Origin: Pacificispira spongiicola | GTDB taxonomy: Bacteria > Pseudomonadota > Alphaproteobacteria > UBA8366 > Aestuariispiraceae | Reading direction: 5' to 3' | NCBI RefSeq assembly: GCF_012926505.1 | Contig: NZ_JABBNT010000003.1 | Coordinates: forward strand, 691,650 to 755,649 | Length of the DNA stretch: 64,000 nt | In this document: piece after piece, positions 54,577-63,814 of the stretch | Layout: each line of letters opens with the position of its first letter | Position numbering within the stretch: the stretch's first letter is position 1 | Notes under the pieces: model-generated | Told to the model about the DNA's origin: nothing | The model's input: the letters and a program-made list of their open reading frames with translations, nothing else | The model's database searches: none | Translations under genes and position numbers: made by a program

Positions 54577-55005
54577 TTAAGACGGATCCGTGTCGCCCAT
54601 CCGGCAAATCAGGTCCCAGGCTTCCTTCGGGATAGGCATGACGGACAGCCGCGATTGCTTGATCAGCGACAGGTCGGCCAGTTGCGGTTCCCCCTTGATA
54701 TCGGCCAGGGTGACCGGCTTTTCGAACGGACGGATCGCCTTGATGGTGACCATGCCGAACCGGCCCGACGCGTCGGTGTGGTCGGGGTGATATTCCTCGA
54801 TCACCTCCACGATGCCGACGATCCGCTTTTCATTGACCGAATGATAAAAGAAGCCCCGGTCGCCGATCTTCATCGCCTTCATATTGTTGGAGGCCTGATA
54901 ATTCCGCACCCCGTCCCAGCCTTCGCCTTCGTCGGCCTTGCGGACCTGATCGTCCCAGGACCATGTGCCGGGTTCGGATTTGAAAAGCCAATAGTTCCGC
55001 GCCAT
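54577..55005 (-). CDS. EVE domain protein (PUA-like)
   Basis: A 142-residue single-domain EVE protein: YWLFKSEPGTWSWDDQV, WDGVRNYQASNNMKAMKIGD and GFFYHS. EVE domains are PUA-like folds that bind modified bases in DNA or RNA; the human relative is THYN1. No restriction partner is next to it, so it looks like the common housekeeping stand-alone form. Confidence 0.93.
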   Translation of the reverse strand: MARNYWLFKSEPGTWSWDDQVRKADEGEGWDGVRNYQASNNMKAMKIGDRGFFYHSVNEKRIVGIVEVIEEYHPDHTDASGRFGMVTIKAIRPFEKPVTLADIKGEPQLADLSLIKQSRLSVMPIPKEAWDLICRMGDTDPS

Positions 55006-55044
55006 CGTCTTTAACTTCCTCGATTAACCTAGTCTCGATTTCAC

Positions 55045-56328
55045 CTAGTTCCGGGCCGCAGCGTATCCGCGCATGGCGAAGAGGGAAAGGACCCAGCCGA
55101 TTGCGGCGTAGCTGGCGCAGAACACGCCGATTCGACCGATGCTCCAACCGCTATCCAGCATCCAGCCCAGCAGCGGCGGGGCGGCGGCGCTGGAAAAGAC
55201 CATCAGCGCCGTCATCATCGCCTTGATTTCCCCCAGATAGCGGGTGCCGTAGGATTCCGCCCACAGCGCGACGAACAGGACGGACACCATGCCTGCCGTG
55301 ATGCCGTTCAGGATCATAAACCCGGCGGCGGTCCAGGGCGCGTCGCCGATCCCCAGCAACAGGCAGCCGAAGACACTGCCCGGCAGCATCAGGGGCAAGC
55401 CGCGTGCCGCGCCGAACCGGTCGACGAACCCGCCGAACAGGATGCCGACCGGGATGCTGGCGGCGGCATAAAGGATCAGGCTTCCGGCCCAGAGTTCCGC
55501 ACTCCACCCCTTCGTTTCGGCGATGCGGACACCGTGCAACAGCAGGCCGGTGATGTTGAAGCTGGGCGCCAGCATGCCCGGCAGGACCAGATAAAACCGC
55601 GGATCGCGTAGAACTTCCTTGCGTCGCCAGGACCGCGCGGTTTTCGCCGGATGCAGTTCCTGTTGCGGGGCCGGGGCGGCGCTGGGCGTCGGGCGGTTGT
55701 CTTCCGCCGCCTCGTATCGGGCATAGCGCGCGTCGTGGCCGCGCAGCAGCCACAGGGCCAGCGGCAGATAGATCGCCAGATAGACGGCGGCGAGCGAGAA
55801 CCAGGTTTCCCGCCAGCCCAGAAGCGCAATCCCGGTGACGGCCAGAATGGGGAAACTCGCCTCTCCCAAGGGATAGCCGTAGGACCCGAAGGCGATGGCC
55901 TTGCCGCGTCCGACGCGGCTGTACCGGCCCAGACTGTGGCCGTTGGTATGGCTCATCAGGCCCTGGCCGCTTTGGCGCAGCAGGAAGATCGCGATGAACA
56001 GGGTAATCGGCCCCTGCACCGCGCCCAAGGCCGCACAGGCCACGGCACAGACGGTCAGCAGGCAGAAGGTCCATTTGCGTAAATCGATACGGTCGACAAG
56101 CGCGCCGGTATAAACGATGACGGCGGCGGACAGCAGCGTCGCACTGCCGTAGATCGTGCCGAAGGCGGCGTCCGACAGGGCGAAATCGCGGCGGATTTCC
56201 CCGCCGAATTGCGAGATGAAATAGGTCTGCCCGAAGCTGGAGCCATAGGCCATGAACAGGCCGTAAAAGGCGAGTTTCGGATCTGCCCGGAGGAAGTCCG
56301 GCCAGAGCAGTCGGGAAAGGCCGCGCAT
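55045..56328 (-). CDS. MFS transporter
   Basis: A 427-residue protein with about twelve membrane segments. FMAYGSSFGQTYFISQFGGE at the N-terminus, ALVDRIDLRKWTF (loop 2-3), RQSGQGLMSHTNGHSLGRYS and a central charged loop (residues ~205-240). The subgroup resembles monocarboxylate/oxalate-type or NarK-like permeases; substrate not identifiable. It ends just ahead of the EVE gene and follows the DksA-type gene by 6 bases. Confidence 0.88.
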   Translation of the reverse strand: MRGLSRLLWPDFLRADPKLAFYGLFMAYGSSFGQTYFISQFGGEIRRDFALSDAAFGTIYGSATLLSAAVIVYTGALVDRIDLRKWTFCLLTVCAVACAALGAVQGPITLFIAIFLLRQSGQGLMSHTNGHSLGRYSRVGRGKAIAFGSYGYPLGEASFPILAVTGIALLGWRETWFSLAAVYLAIYLPLALWLLRGHDARYARYEAAEDNRPTPSAAPAPQQELHPAKTARSWRRKEVLRDPRFYLVLPGMLAPSFNITGLLLHGVRIAETKGWSAELWAGSLILYAAASIPVGILFGGFVDRFGAARGLPLMLPGSVFGCLLLGIGDAPWTAAGFMILNGITAGMVSVLFVALWAESYGTRYLGEIKAMMTALMVFSSAAAPPLLGWMLDSGWSIGRIGVFCASYAAIGWVLSLFAMRGYAAARN

Positions 56329-56334
56329 TCGTGC

Positions 56335-56673
56335 TTAGTCCTTGAGGCAATCCACGCAGACGGGGGTGGCGGGGTCGAGCTCCAGGCGCTTTACCGGAAT
56401 CGGTTCGTCGCAACTCAGGCAGTAACCGTAATCCCCGCTATCGATACGGTCCAGCGCGGCGCGAATGCGCGCCGCTTCCGTCTTGCGGCGCTGTTCCGTC
56501 GCCAATGCCATAGCCTGCCCTTGCAAGGCGTCCATGCGCGACAAACGCCCGACGGATTGCTGGTCCAGGGTGACGGGCGCGCGGGCGTCCTTGGTGACGT
56601 TGTCCAGGGCTTCCAGATCGGCCAGTCTGTCTTCCAACGCTTTCTTGAAAGGGGCGGGGTCCAGATCGGTCAT
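56335..56673 (-). CDS. TraR/DksA-type zinc-finger protein
   Basis: A 112-residue protein with an N-terminal helical hairpin (residues ~1-75) and the C4 zinc finger YCLSCDEPIPVKRLELDPAT ... CVDCL. The coiled-coil tip lacks an obvious DxxDxA pair as in E. coli DksA, and the protein is shorter, so it is a DksA-like regulator of RNA polymerase rather than DksA itself. Its ATG overlaps the stop of the upstream MFS gene (ATGA). Confidence 0.9.
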   Translation of the reverse strand: MTDLDPAPFKKALEDRLADLEALDNVTKDARAPVTLDQQSVGRLSRMDALQGQAMALATEQRRKTEAARIRAALDRIDSGDYGYCLSCDEPIPVKRLELDPATPVCVDCLKD

Positions 56674-58040
56674 GCCGGGTCGCGGTCCTTATCCGGTGCG
56701 TCGGCGCCGTCCGTTTGTTCGTCCCCGTCCTTTGACGATCCCGGCTCCGGCCATTCCGTTTCGGGGTTCAACGCGACCGCCGCGACGGCCGACATGCGGG
56801 AATCGACGGGGACGAAGGCTGCCTGATCCTCGCTGGACAGGGACGGGCGGCGGAACATGCGATAAATGCCGAACAGGACGAATACGATATTCACCGCGAT
56901 CAGCGCCCAGAAATAGCCCGGCGTGCCGACGCCATCCATGGTGATACCGGCGATGTTCGGACCGATCATCGCACCGACGCCGTTGGCCATGATCAGGGTC
57001 GAACTGGCCCCGACCATCTGTTTTGGCGTCAGATAGTCGTTCGTATGCGCGATGCACAAAGAATAGAGCGGCAGCGACAGGCCGCCGAAGACCAGGGCTA
57101 CCAGCAGCAACAGGTTCTGCGGTGTCAGCAGCGCCCCTTCGAACGGATAATACCGCTGATAGGTTTGCAGGGAATCCAACGCGTCGGGATCGGGGAACAA
57201 CAGTCCCGCCACGGCTGCCACGGCGCACAGGCCGGCGGTGAAGACGATCACCTTCCGGCGGTCGAACAGGTCTGACATGCGGCCGATCGGCCAGGTGAAC
57301 AGGAACCCGCCGATGAAATAAGCGCTCATGAACAGGGAGGCGAAACCGGTGCCGAACATCTTGAAGGCATAGGCGGGGCCCATGCCGATGCCGATCCCCG
57401 CCGTGACGCCGACCAGAACCATGCCGACGGTGCCCAGCGGGGAGACGCGGAACAGCTTCATCGGTCCCATGGATTCCGGGGCTTCGAATTCCGGCCCGCG
57501 CGCGGCGGATATCAGAACCGGGATGGCCGCACCGGATACCAGCACCGACACGATGGTGAACAATTCGAAATTCGCCGGGTCATACAGGTTCAGCATCAAC
57601 TGACCGCCCGCCACGCCCAGCGAACTGACGACCAGATAGATGGCCAGCATCTGACCGCGCGTATTGTTGGTCGAACTTTCGTTCAGCCAGCTTTCGACGA
57701 CGATATAAAGCCCCGCATAGGACAGCCCGGTCAGCACGCGCATCGCGGTCCAGACATAGGGATCGATCCACAGCGGGAAAATCAGGATGGTCAGGGAGGC
57801 GATCGCGGTCAGCGCGCCGAAGACACGTACATGGCCGACGCGCGCCATCATACGCGGCACGATCACCGACCCGGCCAGGAATCCCGCGAAGTAACCGGCC
57901 ATGATCAGGCCGGTGATGGTATTGCCGAAATCCTCGACCTGGGTACGGACGCCGACCAGGCTGCCGCCCAACCCGTTCCCGATCATGATCAGGGCTAGGC
58001 CGAGGAACAGCGCCCAACTTACTTTCAATGCGGTCAGCAT
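56670..58040 (-). CDS. MFS transporter, YcaD-like
   Basis: A 456-residue permease with twelve predicted membrane segments and a hydrophilic C-terminal tail (residues ~415-456, acidic). GNGLGGSLVGVRTQVEDFGN, RVLTGLSYAGLYIVVESWLN and GRMSDLFDRRKVIVFTAG are typical of the YcaD subgroup. ATG 58040 follows AAAGGAAAT. Coupled to the DksA-type gene downstream; substrate unknown. Confidence 0.9.
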   Translation of the reverse strand: MLTALKVSWALFLGLALIMIGNGLGGSLVGVRTQVEDFGNTITGLIMAGYFAGFLAGSVIVPRMMARVGHVRVFGALTAIASLTILIFPLWIDPYVWTAMRVLTGLSYAGLYIVVESWLNESSTNNTRGQMLAIYLVVSSLGVAGGQLMLNLYDPANFELFTIVSVLVSGAAIPVLISAARGPEFEAPESMGPMKLFRVSPLGTVGMVLVGVTAGIGIGMGPAYAFKMFGTGFASLFMSAYFIGGFLFTWPIGRMSDLFDRRKVIVFTAGLCAVAAVAGLLFPDPDALDSLQTYQRYYPFEGALLTPQNLLLLVALVFGGLSLPLYSLCIAHTNDYLTPKQMVGASSTLIMANGVGAMIGPNIAGITMDGVGTPGYFWALIAVNIVFVLFGIYRMFRRPSLSSEDQAAFVPVDSRMSAVAAVALNPETEWPEPGSSKDGDEQTDGADAPDKDRDPA

Positions 58041-58237
58041 CGGATTTCCTTTCCCGCGGGCGGACCCGTGTCGATCCGACTGTTATTCGGCAGCCTTCTT
58101 ACCCGTTAAAAGCCTTTGACGCGATAGGTTCTTTTCCCGGCGCGCATGGGACCCGGTAGCATCGGGCCGGTGGTTTTTTCCGTCGATCCACACTAGTGTT
58201 CCGCCAAAATGGTATCAGCGCCACGAAAGGTCTTTGC

Positions 58238-59365
58238 ATGCACATCTCTTCCCAGTTCGACTCCGGCAATATCGAGGTCGTCTCCGCAACGACGCCCGGT
58301 GAAGTTCATCTGCGCATCCGTCCCGACCCGGGCCCGGACGCGTTTTTCCAATGGTTTCACTTCCGCGTTGCCGGCGTCCAGGGGGAATCACTGACCCTGA
58401 AAATCCTGAATGCGGGGGAAGCCTCTTATCCCAAAGGCTGGGAAGGGTATCGCGCCTGCGTGTCGGAAGACCGGGAAAACTGGATGCGGTGCGAAACCGA
58501 TTATACTGACGGCGTGCTGACCATCCGTTACACGCCCGCGAGCGATCTGGTCTATTTCGCCTATTTCGCCCCCTATTCGCGCGAACGGCATCACGACCTG
58601 ATCGCCGCCTGTCAGGTGCAGCCCTATTGTCGGCACGAGGTTATCGGCGAAACCCTGGACGGGGAGCCGATGGATATGCTGATCATCGGGGACGAAGACC
58701 CGTCGGCGAAGAAATTCTGGACCATCGCCCGCCAGCATCCGGGCGAAAGCATGGCCGAATGGTTCGTGGAAGGCATGCTGACCCGTCTTCTGGACGACAG
58801 CGACCCGATCACCCGTGCACTTCTGAAGCTGGGCACGTTCTATGTCGTCCCGAACATGAACCCGGATGGCAGCCGCCGCGGGCATTTGCGGACGAATGCG
58901 AAAGGAATCAACCTGAACCGCGAATGGGACAAGGCCAGTCTGGAAAACAGCCCGGAGGTCTTCCACACCCTGGCGGCGATGGAACGGATCGGTCTGGACT
59001 ATTGCCTGGACGTGCATGGCGACGAAGGCCTGCCGTATAATTTCATCGCCGGGGCGGACGCCATTCCGTCCGTCACGCAAAAGCAGATCGACGCCCGCAT
59101 CGCGTTCGAGGCGGCGCTCGCCCGGGCCAATCCGGACTTCCAATCCGAACATGGCTATCCGAAGGCGGCGCCCGGCAAGGCGAACCTGTCCATGGGATCG
59201 ACCCAATTGGCGGAACGGTTCGGCGGTTTGGCGATGACCCTGGAAATGCCGTTCAAGGACAATGCCAACGATCCCGATCCGATCTATGGCTGGTCCATCC
59301 CGCGCTGCCGTCTGTTGGGCGCGGCGTCGCTGGATGCGCTGCTGGCCGTGGCGGCGGATCTTTAA
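58238..59365 (+). CDS. M14-family zinc carboxypeptidase (cytosolic carboxypeptidase-like)
   Basis: A 375-residue protein with an N-terminal beta domain (residues ~1-125) and an M14 catalytic domain: zinc ligands in RQHPGESMAEWF (HxxE) and CLDVHGDEGL (His), substrate residues in PNMNPDGSRRGHLRTNAKG, NLNREW, and the catalytic-base region TLEMPFKDNAND. The two-domain layout matches bacterial relatives of cytosolic carboxypeptidases. Start at ATG 58238 after AAAGG. Cleaves C-terminal residues from an unknown peptide. Confidence 0.92.
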   Translation: MHISSQFDSGNIEVVSATTPGEVHLRIRPDPGPDAFFQWFHFRVAGVQGESLTLKILNAGEASYPKGWEGYRACVSEDRENWMRCETDYTDGVLTIRYTPASDLVYFAYFAPYSRERHHDLIAACQVQPYCRHEVIGETLDGEPMDMLIIGDEDPSAKKFWTIARQHPGESMAEWFVEGMLTRLLDDSDPITRALLKLGTFYVVPNMNPDGSRRGHLRTNAKGINLNREWDKASLENSPEVFHTLAAMERIGLDYCLDVHGDEGLPYNFIAGADAIPSVTQKQIDARIAFEAALARANPDFQSEHGYPKAAPGKANLSMGSTQLAERFGGLAMTLEMPFKDNANDPDPIYGWSIPRCRLLGAASLDALLAVAADL

Positions 59366-59389
59366 CCCGGTTTCGGAGCTTTAGACGCG

Positions 59390-61171
59390 GTGACCCTCGA
59401 CCAGACGCTTATCCTGGCGCTTCTCGCGGCGTTGTTGGGCTTTTTCGTTTGGGGACGTTTTCGCTACGACCTCGTCGCCTTGGCCGGACTGCTGATCGCG
59501 GTGCTGCTGGGACTGGTCGATGGTAGAGACGCGTTCATGGGCTTCGGCAATCCGGCGACGGTGACGGTGGCGCTCGTGCTGATCCTCAGCCGCGCGCTGG
59601 CCGTTTCCGGGGCGATCGACCCGATAGCAAAGCTGGTGCAGCGCGGCGCGGGCAGCGAATACGGTCATATCGGCAGTTTGGGCGGTGTCGCCGCTTTGCT
59701 CAGCGGTTTCATGAACAATGTCGGGGCGTTGGCCTTGCTGATGCCCGTGGCGATTCAGTCGGCGAAGAAGGAAAAGCGTCCGCTGCGCCTTCTCCTGATG
59801 CCGTTGGCCTTCGCATCGATCCTGGGCGGCATGTGGACGTTGATCGGAACGCCGCCGAATATCCTGATTTCCGCGATCCGCGAACAAACGATGGGCGATG
59901 CCTATGCCATGTTCGATTTCGCGCCGGTCGGCGGTCTGGTCATGCTGGCCGGGCTCGCCTTTCTGATCCTGGTCGGCTGGCGCTTGATTCCGGATGGGGG
60001 GGACAAGCCGGACGGGGCGGATTTCGGTATCGATCTCTATACCGCGGAAGTGCGCCTGTCGAAGGACAGCAAGGCCTACGGCAAGACGATTACCGAACTG
60101 GACGCGATGACGGAGGATATGGATATCGTCATCGTGAAGCTGATCCGCCGCGACCGGAACTATCCCGCGCCGCCGCGTCACGAACCGCTGCATGCCACCG
60201 ATCACCTGATCGTCGAGGGCGCGGCGGAGGAAATCGACCGCTTCGTCGCCGAATTCGGTCTGAAACTTGCGGGCGGCGGGCCGTCGGTGCAGGAAATCCT
60301 GAAATCCGGCGACGCGGCCATGGTCGAACTGGTCGTGCAGGCCGGGTCGACCCTGGATGGGCGCACCGTGTCGCAGATGCGGTTCGGCCCGCGCCATCGC
60401 GTCTCGCTGCTGGGCGTGTCGCGACAGGGCAAGCCGCATCGCGGCCGCTTGAAGGATTTCCGCTTTCGTCCCGGCGATATCCTGCTGCTGCAAGGCGCGG
60501 CGGAAGAAGTGAACGAGGCCGTGACCCGGTTCGGCGCATTGCCCCTGCGTCAGCGCGATCTGGGGCTGGGGCGACGGAAACGAGGCCCGTTGGCCTTCGC
60601 CTGCTTTGCCGGGGCGATCGCGGTTGCCGCGCTGGGCATCCTGCCGCTGACCATATCCTTCGGCATTGCCGCCCTGATCGTCGTCGTATCGGGCGTCGTT
60701 CCGGCGCGGGAAGTCTACGACAGCGTGGAATGGCCGGTGGTCGTGCTGCTGGGCGCGTTGATTCCGGTCGGTGGTGCGATGCAGAGCACCGGAGCGACCG
60801 GCCTGATCGCCGACGGTGTGTTGCTGGTGACGGCGGGCATGCCGGTCTGGCTGATCGTCGGGATGGTTCTCGTCGTGACCATGACGCTCAGCGACATATT
60901 GAACAATGCGGCGACAACGGTCGTCATGGCGCCCATCGCGCTGGCCATTGCAAACGGATTGGGCCATGCGCCGGACGCTTACTTGATGGCGGTGGCGGTC
61001 GGTGCGTCCTGTGCCTTCCTGACGCCCATCGGGCACCAGAACAACGCGCTGGTCATGGGGCCCGGCGGTTATCGCTTCGGGGATTACTGGCGGGTCGGAT
61101 TACCGCTGGAAATCCTGATCGCCGTTGTCGGAACGCCGGCGATCCTGCTGTTCTGGCCGGTGACGGGATAG
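59390..61171 (+). CDS. SLC13-family permease with two RCK/TrkA-C domains
   Basis: A 593-residue membrane transporter starting at GTG 59390. Membrane segments flank two cytoplasmic TrkA-C-type regulatory domains at residues ~205-300 and ~305-385 (HRVSLLGVSRQGKP, FRPGDILLLQGAAEEV). SLC13 marks are GFMNNVGALALLMPVAIQ and LNNAATTVVMAPIALAIANG. Related proteins move sulphate, dicarboxylates or citrate with Na+; substrate not assignable here. Confidence 0.92.
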   Translation: MTLDQTLILALLAALLGFFVWGRFRYDLVALAGLLIAVLLGLVDGRDAFMGFGNPATVTVALVLILSRALAVSGAIDPIAKLVQRGAGSEYGHIGSLGGVAALLSGFMNNVGALALLMPVAIQSAKKEKRPLRLLLMPLAFASILGGMWTLIGTPPNILISAIREQTMGDAYAMFDFAPVGGLVMLAGLAFLILVGWRLIPDGGDKPDGADFGIDLYTAEVRLSKDSKAYGKTITELDAMTEDMDIVIVKLIRRDRNYPAPPRHEPLHATDHLIVEGAAEEIDRFVAEFGLKLAGGGPSVQEILKSGDAAMVELVVQAGSTLDGRTVSQMRFGPRHRVSLLGVSRQGKPHRGRLKDFRFRPGDILLLQGAAEEVNEAVTRFGALPLRQRDLGLGRRKRGPLAFACFAGAIAVAALGILPLTISFGIAALIVVVSGVVPAREVYDSVEWPVVVLLGALIPVGGAMQSTGATGLIADGVLLVTAGMPVWLIVGMVLVVTMTLSDILNNAATTVVMAPIALAIANGLGHAPDAYLMAVAVGASCAFLTPIGHQNNALVMGPGGYRFGDYWRVGLPLEILIAVVGTPAILLFWPVTG

Positions 61172-61179
61172 CGCGGCGC

Positions 61180-61803
61180 TCAGCCCGCGAAATTCTCCCG
61201 CCAGATGGTCTCGATCGCGGCCTGGGCGGCGACGGAATCCCTCAACGCGGCGATATGCGGGTAGGCTCGGTCGCCGGGATACCATTCGTACAGCATGGCA
61301 AGATAGATATCCGCGACACTGGGGTCCCGGCCCAGCACGTGGGGGCCGTTCGCCGCAAGCCTGTCTTCCAGGACGCCGAAGGCGCGCTCCATGTGGTCCT
61401 GGCCCGCCGCCTTCACCGATTCCACGGCGGACGGGGTCGTGTCCGTCGTATACCGCGCCGGATAGTAATAATGCAGATCCGCCTCATAAAGATTGATCGC
61501 CATGAAGACCATCCAGCGCATCAGCTGGGCGTGGCCCGACGTGCCGGGGGCGGGCCCCAGGTCCTTGCCCGGATTTGTGTCGGCGATATGGATCAGCATC
61601 GCCGAGGTTTCCGTCATCAGCGTCCCGTCGGGCAGGATCAAGGCCGGGACCTGACACCACGGATTGATCTTTCGATAAGCGTCTGAAAATTGTTCGTCCG
61701 TCTTTGTGTCGACGGTCACCGTTTCAAACGGCTGTCCGGCAAGAGTGAGGGCGGCCGCCACGGCGGCGCCACCCGTTCCTGTATGGTGGTAGAGCTTGAA
61801 CAT
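61180..61803 (-). CDS. glutathione S-transferase family protein
   Basis: A 207-residue GST: thioredoxin-like N-domain (MFKLYHHTGTGGAAVAAALT, NPWCQVPALILPDG with the cis-Pro, LMTETSAMLIHIAD) and an all-helical C-domain (DPSVADIYLAMLYEW). Uses glutathione to conjugate or reduce small molecules. Convergent with the SLC13 gene. Confidence 0.93.
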   Translation of the reverse strand: MFKLYHHTGTGGAAVAAALTLAGQPFETVTVDTKTDEQFSDAYRKINPWCQVPALILPDGTLMTETSAMLIHIADTNPGKDLGPAPGTSGHAQLMRWMVFMAINLYEADLHYYYPARYTTDTTPSAVESVKAAGQDHMERAFGVLEDRLAANGPHVLGRDPSVADIYLAMLYEWYPGDRAYPHIAALRDSVAAQAAIETIWRENFAG

Positions 61804-61845
61804 TCCGTGTGACCTTCAAACGCCGGGAAACCGGACGGTGGGGCG

Positions 61846-63348
61846 TCAGTCCGCTTGAGCGACCTGGGTGGACGGCTCTATGGCGGCGTATTGGGTTTCG
61901 ATTTCGGCGCGCTGCCGTTCGAAACGGGCCAGTTCGCCGCCCTTCAATGTCTTGCCGGTAGGCAGTTTGACGCCCAGCGGATTGACTTGCTTGTTGTTGA
62001 CGTGGACTTCGTAATGCAGATGCGGGCCTGTCGATCGGCCGGTTGTGCCGACATAGCCGATGACCTGGCGCTGGCGTACCTTCGCGCCGTTTTTCACGCG
62101 GCTGTCGATACGGTTCAGATGCGCATAGGCGGTTTTATAGGTCCCGTTATGGCGAATGCGGACGTAATTGCCGTAACCGCCGTTGCGGCCCGCGAATTCC
62201 ACGACACCGTCGCCTGCCGCATAGATCGGTGTGCCCGTCGGAGCGGCGAAGTCGATACCTTTATGCATCTTCGAATAACCGAGGATCGGATGTTTCCGTT
62301 TTCCGAAGCCGGAGGAGATGCGCGCCCCTTCCACCGGCGTACGCAGCAGCGCCCGACGAACCGATTGGCCTTTCGCATCGTAATAATCCTCGAAACCGTC
62401 ATCGTCGGTGAACCGGAAGAACCGCTTCTTCTCGCCGGCCACGGTCATTTCGGCCACCAGGATGTCGCCGAAATCGACGGTTTGACCCGCTTCGGTGCGC
62501 TTTTCCTCAAACATCAGGGCGAAACCGTCGCCCTGCTGAATTTCGCGTTGGAAGTCGACATCGAAGGAAAAGATGTTGATCAGCGATCCCAGCACCGGCA
62601 TCGGCACACCGGCATTGCGGGCCGCGACATAGAGGGAGGAATCGATCGTTCCCTCGCTGCGGACCAGATGATCGCTCAGAACCCGCTTGTCCTCTTCCGC
62701 GACATAGTCGCCCGCGTCGGTCAGGCTGACCACGACATCGCGCAGATTGTCGGGATGGAACCGCATTTCCGTGACGCTGGCCGGTTCGGTCGGGCGCTCC
62801 GGCACGACGGACAGTTCCAAGCGTTGCCTTGGGCGCAACCCGCGCGGATCGAAAACCGTCGCCAGGGAGGTGATCAGCGCATGGGCGGTTCCGCGCTCGA
62901 TTCCGGCCTGGGTCAGGACGGACATCAGCGTGTCGCCGGGGCTGATTTCGATTTCCACCTGATAGGGATCCACTAACAGATCGCTGTTGGAAGCGGAATC
63001 CATGCCCAGGCTCGCCGACCCCCAGGTGTTGTTCAGCGCTTCCGTGCCCGGCGCGCCCATCGGTTTGGCCAACAGAATGTCGCCGCCGTCTGTTCCTCGC
63101 GACAAGGTGGCGGAGCTTCCAGGCGGCGTCGGCGTCGCCATGACGGACATGGCAAAGGTCGCCGCCCCGACAAGTCCGGTGAAGGTCAGCAGGCCTGTCA
63201 TCAGATGGCGCCGGAATTCGGTCGGGCGACCGGCGCGATGCACGGCGCGATGGACGACGGCGCCATCCTGGACTGTACTGCGATGTGTCCAAAGACGGTC
63301 GACGACGCCCTGTTTAAGGGCGGAGAGAATACCCGAGACGGTCCGCAC
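61846..63348 (-). CDS. M23-family murein DD-endopeptidase
   Basis: A 500-residue envelope protein. One hydrophobic segment (residues ~49-70) after a basic cytoplasmic tail, a LysM-like/OapA-type middle (residues ~120-190, ISPGDTLMSVLTQAGIERGT), and a complete LytM domain: HKGIDFAAPTGTPIYAAGDG, AYAHLN, and GPHLHYEVH with all zinc and catalytic residues. Resembles MepM/YebA. Starts at GTG 63348 with AGGAG nine bases upstream. Confidence 0.92.
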   Translation of the reverse strand: MRTVSGILSALKQGVVDRLWTHRSTVQDGAVVHRAVHRAGRPTEFRRHLMTGLLTFTGLVGAATFAMSVMATPTPPGSSATLSRGTDGGDILLAKPMGAPGTEALNNTWGSASLGMDSASNSDLLVDPYQVEIEISPGDTLMSVLTQAGIERGTAHALITSLATVFDPRGLRPRQRLELSVVPERPTEPASVTEMRFHPDNLRDVVVSLTDAGDYVAEEDKRVLSDHLVRSEGTIDSSLYVAARNAGVPMPVLGSLINIFSFDVDFQREIQQGDGFALMFEEKRTEAGQTVDFGDILVAEMTVAGEKKRFFRFTDDDGFEDYYDAKGQSVRRALLRTPVEGARISSGFGKRKHPILGYSKMHKGIDFAAPTGTPIYAAGDGVVEFAGRNGGYGNYVRIRHNGTYKTAYAHLNRIDSRVKNGAKVRQRQVIGYVGTTGRSTGPHLHYEVHVNNKQVNPLGVKLPTGKTLKGGELARFERQRAEIETQYAAIEPSTQVAQAD

Positions 63349-63785
63349 CAGCGAAAACTCCTGCCAAGGTCAGCCTTGGGCACCGATTCGAAACGCCTGA
63401 CGGCGGGGTCGGCCGAACCGGCACCGATCCTGTTCCAAATGCCCATCGCGATCCTGTCCCATAACGGACCCCTCCATATTGGGAGGCCACTTTTGGAAAA
63501 GGCCTACCGCGATTCTATGGAATCCGTTAAGCAAAATACGGACCGTTTCGCCGGGATTTGCGCAACTTAAATACGCCGATCCGTCGGAAAGGGCGGAAAT
63601 CCTGCTCCTGTTCAGTTTCCAGGCACTAGCGTTACCGTTGGCCAAGACCAGCGTCAAGCCGGTGAATTGTGGCATTTCAAAGGTTTGGTGCCGAAAACGG
63701 TACTTGCATACAGGGGCTATATAGGGGCGCGGACATCCGTTTTGGAAAAAAATGCGGTCCCGTCAAAAAAGTTTCTAAAAACCCT
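63349..63785. other. intergenic region, no supported gene
   Basis: These 437 bases hold the 5' region of the M23 gene (minus strand) and the upstream region of the rRNA-type promoter (plus strand). Several short frames of 80-120 codons are open on both strands but overlap each other, lack ribosome sites and encode no recognisable motif. I see nothing else apart from a short dyad CCTCC-ATATTG-GGAGG near 63470-63485. Confidence 0.6.
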
Positions 63786-63814
63786 TTGACACCCCCCAAG
63801 CAGACCCGTATAAG
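63786..63814 (+). promoter_or_regulatory. strong sigma-70 promoter, probably of an rRNA operon
   Basis: TTGACA (63786-63791), a 17-base spacer (CCCCCCAAGCAGACCCG), then TATAAG (63809-63814). This is a near-consensus core with an A/T-rich upstream stretch (CAAAAAAGTTTCTAAAAACC, ~63764-63783) like an UP element. The motif TTGACAcccccc...TATAAG followed by GCCGCCCC is typical, from memory, of alphaproteobacterial rrn promoters. Confidence 0.8.

Noticed and set aside
59381..61036. 551-codon frame antisense to the SLC13 permease
   Set aside because: Gln/Arg/His-rich shadow with no recognisable fold.
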